This document shows positions 9,421-12,487 of a stretch of DNA of 12,487 nt, in pieces; position 1 is the stretch's first letter, and every line of letters begins with the position of its first letter. The position numbers were made by a program, and so were the translations under genes. The stretch lies in NCBI GenBank assembly GCA_009602725.1, contig WELB01000038.1, forward strand, positions 536,098 to 548,584, read 5' to 3'. This DNA is from Spirogloea muscicola. Taxonomy: Eukaryota > Streptophyta > Zygnematophyceae > Spirogloeales > Spirogloeaceae. Below the pieces are notes generated by a model. It made no database searches. It saw only the letters and a program-made list of their open reading frames with translations, and was not told where the DNA came from.

Positions 9421-9678
9421 TGCTGCTCCATACCTCTAGCAGCTTCTGAAACGGACGCAGGCCAGGCCGTCAAGGCCCTCATCAACACCTCCGGGCCTCC
9501 TCCCCCCTCCTGCCATCCCTCCTGCTACTGCTGCTGCCCCACTCCTCCTCTAGCAGCTCCAGCAGGACAGGTCGTCAAGGCCCCAATCGGCACTTCCAGC
9601 CCTCTTCCCCCCCCCACCCCTCCATTCCTCCTGGCACTGCTGCTGCCTCACTCCTCTAGCAGCTCCAGTAGCTACTAG
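9175..9678 (+). CDS. Possible Ala/Pro/Cys-rich repeat ORF (unproven)
   Basis: From an ATG in acceptable context (GCTCATGGCC) the frame stays open for 167 codons to a TAG at 9676-9678. It reads as Ala/Pro-rich sequence, then two related blocks (PSCHCCCSIPLAA...AGQAVKALINTS and PSCYCCCPTPPLAA...AGQVVKAPIGTS) that differ by an in-frame indel, and ends in a Ser run. I recognise no domain. Against coding: the whole block is C-rich, which removes stops; a third DNA copy of the repeat falls in another frame; the minus strand is also open. It could be a low-complexity exon or plain non-coding minisatellite DNA. Confidence -1.
   Translation: MAAPGRGASSGAPLKAAPGSGPPPGRLAGCRAPPVILLKPFFCPRPLWRPATATAAASVLLAAPATAVPGPAAPLGAPSCHCCCSIPLAASETDAGQAVKALINTSGPPPPSCHPSCYCCCPTPPLAAPAGQVVKAPIGTSSPLPPPTPPFLLALLLPHSSSSSSSY
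9410..9672. repeat. Degenerate ~105-114-bp tandem repeat, about 2.5 copies
   Basis: Landmarks recur in order: CCTGCYACTGCTGCTGC near 9410 and 9521 (a close form near 9630), CTCTAGCAGCT near 9434, 9548 and 9654, and GTCAAGGCCC near 9469 and 9574. Spacing varies between 105 and 114 bases because of small indels, so this is an old, drifting minisatellite. Confidence -1.
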
Positions 9679-9679
9679 A

Positions 9680-10112
9680 TGCTAGCTTCTACGTCATAAG
9701 ATGTGTGCTTACCTCTGTACTTGGCCATACTGGCCTTCGATTGTTTCAAATACACGAAATTTCCTCCCGGAGAGCGCGACAAAAAAGGCAATGAGTGCAG
9801 TGAATCTCTTCCCACCCCAGCTGCGGCAGCTTGGTCCCGCACCCCGGCGGGCGCCATGGCGGCGCCCCCGCCGCTCAGCTCGCCTCCCGGCTGGCCCAGC
9901 TCGCCTCCCTCCGCCCTGCACCCGCCCGGGGAACTCTTCACGCGATCCTATGTACAGTGGCGTGTCCAGTCGGCGATGCAGCCTCATCTTTGCCGGGGAC
10001 GTTGTTAGGTGGGTGCGAAAGAACGCAGCAGAGCAGGCCGCCGGCGTCTCCCACGCCATCGACGGAGCTCAACGTCCCCCCACATACCCCCTTGTACCCT
10101 ACTCGGGCGTGA
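9680..10112. other. Stretch with no supported gene
   Basis: A short frame opens at an ATG in good context (9856, GCCATGGCGG), reads MAAPPPLSSPPGWPSSPPS and stops at 10006-10008 after about 50 codons. It could be a first exon, but no partner exon or family was recognised. Nothing else stands out. Confidence -1.
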
Positions 10113-10155
10113 GTGACGCGCGTGTGACGCGCGGGTGACGCGCGGAGCGACGCGC
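10113..10155. repeat. 11-bp CpG-rich tandem repeat (GTGACGCGC core)
   Basis: The core GTGACGCGC starts at 10113, 10124 and 10135, with a variant GCGACGCGC at 10147, giving spacings of 11, 11 and 12. An isolated further copy lies at 10278-10286, and GATGTRAGGCGC occurs near 10164 and 10254. The cluster may be part of a larger degraded satellite; no function is claimed. Confidence -1.
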
Positions 10156-10444
10156 TTGCAGTCGATGTGAGGCGCAGCGACAGCCTAACCCCTCATCCCA
10201 AAAGCCTAAGCCACGAACCTGCCCTTATACTCGTAGAGACACGCATATAATGCGATGTAAGGCGCTTGCAACGCGGTGTGACGCGCAGGCGCGCCGTTTT
10301 CAGAGGGGAAGCTGCTCGGCCGGGTTCTCACGAATCTGCACTTACACTAGTATCCCCCTCGTCGGGCCCGCCTTCCCGGAAGTGGGCCTTGAAGCGAGCC
10401 TTCCGAGACCCCGGGGGATGGTGGCACATTAAGCACTATGAGTA

Positions 10445-10495
10445 GTGGGCTGATACCAGACTCGGTGAACTTCGGTCCGGATCAGTGAGGCCCAC
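10445..10495. repeat. Imperfect hairpin overlapping the primer-binding-site-like sequence
   Basis: GTGGG (10445-10449) pairs with CCCAC (10491-10495), and CTGATACC pairs with GGATCAG with one bulged base. An inner GAC/GTC pair closes a loop. The fold includes the TGGTATCAG-like site of the LTR candidate. Confidence -1.
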
Positions 10496-10779
10496 GGAGA
10501 GAGAGGCCCTGCTGCTGCCTGCTGCCGCAGCCCGTCGACGCAGCCCTGCTGCTGCCTGCTGCTGCAGCCCGTCGCCGTAGCCCGTCGCTGCAGATCATCA
10601 CCGGCTCCCCATGAGCAGTCTGTGGCTGCTCCCTTTGGGGGACAGTTGCTGTTTGTGCCCGAGAGGTGAGTCGCCGCCTGTCGGCGGCGCCTCCGGGCAA
10701 GGTATGCCGCTGTGTTGTGTACGTGGTGCTTCACCGTGTAGGGGTTCGGCTTCAAAAATCACAGTGACCACATCCAACA
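10466..10779 (-). mobile_element. Candidate decayed LTR (Copia-like), minus strand
   Basis: Read on the minus strand, this segment starts TGTTGGATG at 10779 and ends in CA at 10466. It is followed seven bases later by TGGTATCAGCCC (10458 downward). Plant Copia elements have LTRs beginning TGTTG and a primer-binding site TGGTATCAGAGC matching initiator Met tRNA (established knowledge); ten of twelve bases agree here. The 314-base length suits an LTR. Against it: no gag or pol frame follows on the minus strand, no second LTR copy was found in the window, and the 7-base gap before the site is long. It is at best a relic. Confidence -1.
10507..10580. repeat. 37-bp CTG-rich tandem repeat
   Basis: CCCTGCTGCTGCCTGCTGC followed by YGCAGCCCGTCG occurs at 10507 and 10544, with further partial AGCCCGTCG units to about 10588. 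It lies inside the LTR candidate. Confidence -1.
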
Positions 10780-10800
10780 AGGACGTTCTAACCTCTATTT

Positions 10801-10829
10801 GTGTGTGAAGGGGTGAGTTCGTCACACAC
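10801..10829. repeat. 8-bp hairpin with 13-base loop
   Basis: GTGTGTGA (10801-10808) and TCACACAC (10822-10829) are perfect complements. They lie just outside the LTR candidate. No T tract or neighbouring gene end supports a terminator role. Confidence -1.
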
Positions 10830-10998
10830 GACCACACCGACCTCAATAAAAGGCGTCGCTACGATTCAAGCAGGTATGGCATTTACGCCCAGGCCCCAGC
10901 ACGTTCGCAATGCAGCACCGATCCGCCCCACTGATACTGGTGCACCTAGCTCCCATGACCGCTCCTGGCTTTGACATGCTTCTTCGACACATCTGTCC

Positions 10999-11124
10999 AT
11001 CACTGACAGGCCCGCACCCTCGTACTTGCCTGAGGTGTTTGAGGTGATGTCGTGTGCACGCCATAAGGGGACTCTGGTGCCATCTTCTATGGCGGAGTTT
11101 AGTGTGAGTGTTCCCTTGATTCAG
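10999..11124 (+). pseudogene. Possible relic resembling PWD exon 5
   Basis: In frame, 11037-11124 reads EVMSCARHKGTLVPSSMAEF and goes on SVSVPLIQIR. PWD exon 5 reads [19 protein letters not shown] then [17 protein letters not shown] and IR align without gaps, and about half of the ~29 positions match. The match starts after a CTGACAG acceptor-like site, as a real exon would. At DNA level the aligned 3' part is only about 54% identical. The downstream frame does not continue the family sequence. It is either an old partial duplicate or chance. Confidence -1.
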
Positions 11125-11129
11125 ATTCG

Positions 11130-11850
11130 ACCCCCACCACACTTCACCTGCTGTAGAGCTGTACTTTGCAGCAGGCTGCTGCTGTTCTTGCTTCCGCCTC
11201 TGCTGGTTATGGTTGTCTTGGCAATTCATAACTGGTGCGAAGCCCAGTGTCCCTGGAGTTAGCTAGGCATGGCACCAGTTTCCAAATGAGGTGGTTGGCC
11301 AAAGGAAGTCCAGATCTGACAGTACGCATCTGAGCGCTAGCAGCAGCATGCCAACTTCCTGGCGCCCTGCGGGTATTGCAATTTCAGCAAATATTTCTTT
11401 TACCACCAAGGCACTTGTACCACCAAGGCACTCGCTCGTGCCGTTAAAAAAGGACTGCACTCTATGGACGTCACCAGCTACTTATCTGCACTTAGGCTGT
11501 ACCTACTTACAAACTTTACCTACTGACCATGTGCTTTCCTGCTCCCGGGCTGGCCGGTTTCTCAAGGGGCAAGGCACACCCTGGCATACTCATTCAACTC
11601 CTAGCCGATGGTTACAAGTAACAAGGTCTCCCACAAGAAGCAGCCTCCATGAATTTCGGTCGCGTCGCCATCTCCCAAGCCAGTTCCACAGCGTAGAACA
11701 GACTCCCTATTGAGCCTTTATTTGTCTTGAGGAAGCACACCAGCTTCTTGTCCGCCCACCTGATGAGGTGGCTAGCCTCTCCAAGCATCCATCAAGCCAT
11801 TTTATACTAAGCGATTTGCCCATCATGTCCCATTGTTAAAATGACATCAA
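11130..11850. other. Stretch with no supported gene
   Basis: The longest open frame (11291-11713, + strand) is Ser/Thr-rich, has no recognised motif, and starts at no strong site. The only structure noticed is a 17-bp near-perfect tandem pair (TACCACCAAGGCACTTG at 11401-11417, and with one change at 11418-11434). Confidence -1.
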
Positions 11851-11855
11851 TTGTG

Positions 11856-11960
11856 GTGACCAACACCTGGAGGGTGCATCCCAACACGAGGTGGGTGGTG
11901 GCCGACCCCAGCCGCGTGGTGTCCAGTGCCAGGAGTGTGCTTCCTTACTCCTGGTGGGTG
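11856..11960. repeat. 21-bp minisatellite, five units
   Basis: Five consecutive 21-base units start at 11856, 11877, 11898, 11919 and 11940, roughly GTGNCCNACNCCNGGNGGGTG. On the minus strand they read as heptads of the type HPPGVGH, ending HN and a stop at 11847-11849. The period is a multiple of three with no indels over five units. No start or family for a protein was found, so it is listed as a repeat. Confidence -1.
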
Positions 11961-12247
11961 ATGGCCGATGATTCCTGCATCACCACATAAAGAGAGTGTT
12001 GAGGAGGTGGCAAGAAGGTAAGGCGTGCACAAGTGTGGGCAAAAGGGTGACATTCACAGCCTGTCAGAATATATTCGCTAGCATTGGCTGTGGTGTGAGG
12101 ACTCCGGGATGCTGTATTCATTTTTGCTCTGCTACTTTTAATGAGAGGAAAATTGAAGAACGATGGCAGGCAAGGCTGCCAAGGAGAACACACTATATGT
12201 TGGACTGGACTGTGCAGAGCACGATCGAAGGAGGGGGTGTAATGTGT

Positions 12248-12487
12248 TCAGCAATTCACTGGACACAGAGGCGCCAGGGTGGAAAAAGGGCAAGGAGAGA
12301 CGGCCTGGGTACTGTTGGCAAGGAAGGAGGGGGGAGGGGATGTACCTTGCGGGGAGGACGCGAGAGGGGGAGGGGGTGGGGATGGAGAGGTGAGCGGCGG
12401 TGGCAGGGGTGGAGGCGGGGAAGGAGGGGGAGGAGGCGAGGGAAAAGGGGTGGGTGGCACAGGGGGCTGGCCGGAAGGTGGAGGCTG
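12248..12487 (-). CDS. Possible Ser/Pro-rich cell-wall-type protein, partial at right edge
   Basis: The minus strand is open from the window edge to a TGA at 12248-12250, 79 codons. It reads QPPSGQPPVPPTPFPS, then runs of SPPPP and PPPP, then ASSPQGTSPPPSF and a short C-terminal tail with three Cys (SPCPFSTLAPLCPVNC). Such SP and SPPPP runs are typical of hydroxyproline-rich cell-wall glycoproteins such as pherophorins and extensins in green algae (family knowledge). The source is a G-rich purine tract, which gives Pro codons by chance in one frame, and no TTACA (reverse TGTAA) signal follows in the next 400 bases. It may be a hinge exon or only low-complexity DNA. Confidence -1.
   Translation of the reverse strand, partial: QPPPSGQPPVPPTPFPSPPPPPSPPPPLPPPLTSPSPPPPPLASSPQGTSPPPSFLANSTQAVSPCPFSTLAPLCPVNC
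12296..12450 (+). repeat. G-rich purine tract with G-quadruplex potential
   Basis: Many runs of three to six G are spaced by one to a few bases (for example 12328-12338, 12366-12380 and 12422-12434). It is polypurine on the + strand and overlaps the minus-strand Pro-rich frame. Confidence -1.

Noticed and set aside
8958-9488. Minus-strand 176-codon frame rich in Ala, Gly and Arg
   Set aside because: It is the complement of the C-rich block, where stops are rare in any frame, and has no domain or start context.
9856-10008. Short ATG frame MAAPPPLSSPPGW as a gene
   Set aside because: It is about 50 codons, with no partner exon, no family and low-complexity content; noted only as a possible first exon.
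10113-10155. CRISPR-like array
   Set aside because: Units are 11 bp with almost no spacer, and the genome context is eukaryotic.
10238-10262. TGTAA at 10256 as a poly(A) signal for PWD
   Set aside because: It lies 3.5 kb beyond the stop codon, too far for a normal 3' UTR, and within a repeat-rich stretch.
6728-12487. Reverse transcriptase, integrase or transposase genes in the flank
   Set aside because: No frame shows the expected catalytic motifs, and no frame with a recognisable mobile-element domain exists on either strand.

Overview
The window looks like nuclear DNA from a green alga (Chlorophyta). The evidence is one large intron-rich gene for a plant/green-algal starch-metabolism enzyme, a GC-rich and CpG-rich base composition, introns mostly of 100-300 bases with GT..AG borders, and a flank rich in low-complexity and tandem repeats. 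The lineage within the green algae cannot be fixed from this sequence. No bacterial operon logic, rRNA, tRNA or CRISPR array was seen.

Bases 1-6727 (+ strand) hold almost all of a phosphoglucan, water dikinase gene (PWD, also called GWD3). I could trace 18 exons that join in one frame into about 1172 codons plus a stop. In order they encode a CBM20 starch-binding domain, a variable linker, a long conserved central region, the phosphohistidine domain with the motif [10 protein letters not shown], a second variable linker, and a C-terminal PEP/pyruvate-binding (ATP-binding) domain ending in VQARPQP. The 5' end, with the true start and the plastid transit peptide, lies before base 1. Seventeen introns of all three phases were located. 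One of them (853-878) would be only 26 bases, which makes it the oddest point in the gene.

Bases 6728-12487 have no gene I can identify with confidence. This flank reads as accessory, repeat-rich DNA: an imperfect inverted-repeat pair about 0.8 kb across (7966-8853) enclosing a 66-bp tandem duplication; a C-rich block with an open frame containing roughly 110-bp degenerate repeats (9085-9680); an 11-bp GTGACGCGC-type cluster (10113-10155); a possible decayed LTR with an initiator-tRNA-like primer-binding site on the minus strand (10445-10779); a short stretch whose translation resembles PWD exon 5 (10999-11124); a 21-bp minisatellite (11856-11960); and a G-rich terminal tract whose minus strand reads as a Ser/Pro-rich, cell-wall-glycoprotein-like frame running off the right edge (12248-12487).

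The biological core is therefore one starch-phosphorylating enzyme. It acts in the plastid on starch already phosphorylated by GWD1, opening the granule surface for breakdown. I found no convincing new multi-gene system. The items most worth checking are the 26-base intron, the inverted-repeat element, the LTR candidate and the exon-5-like fragment.
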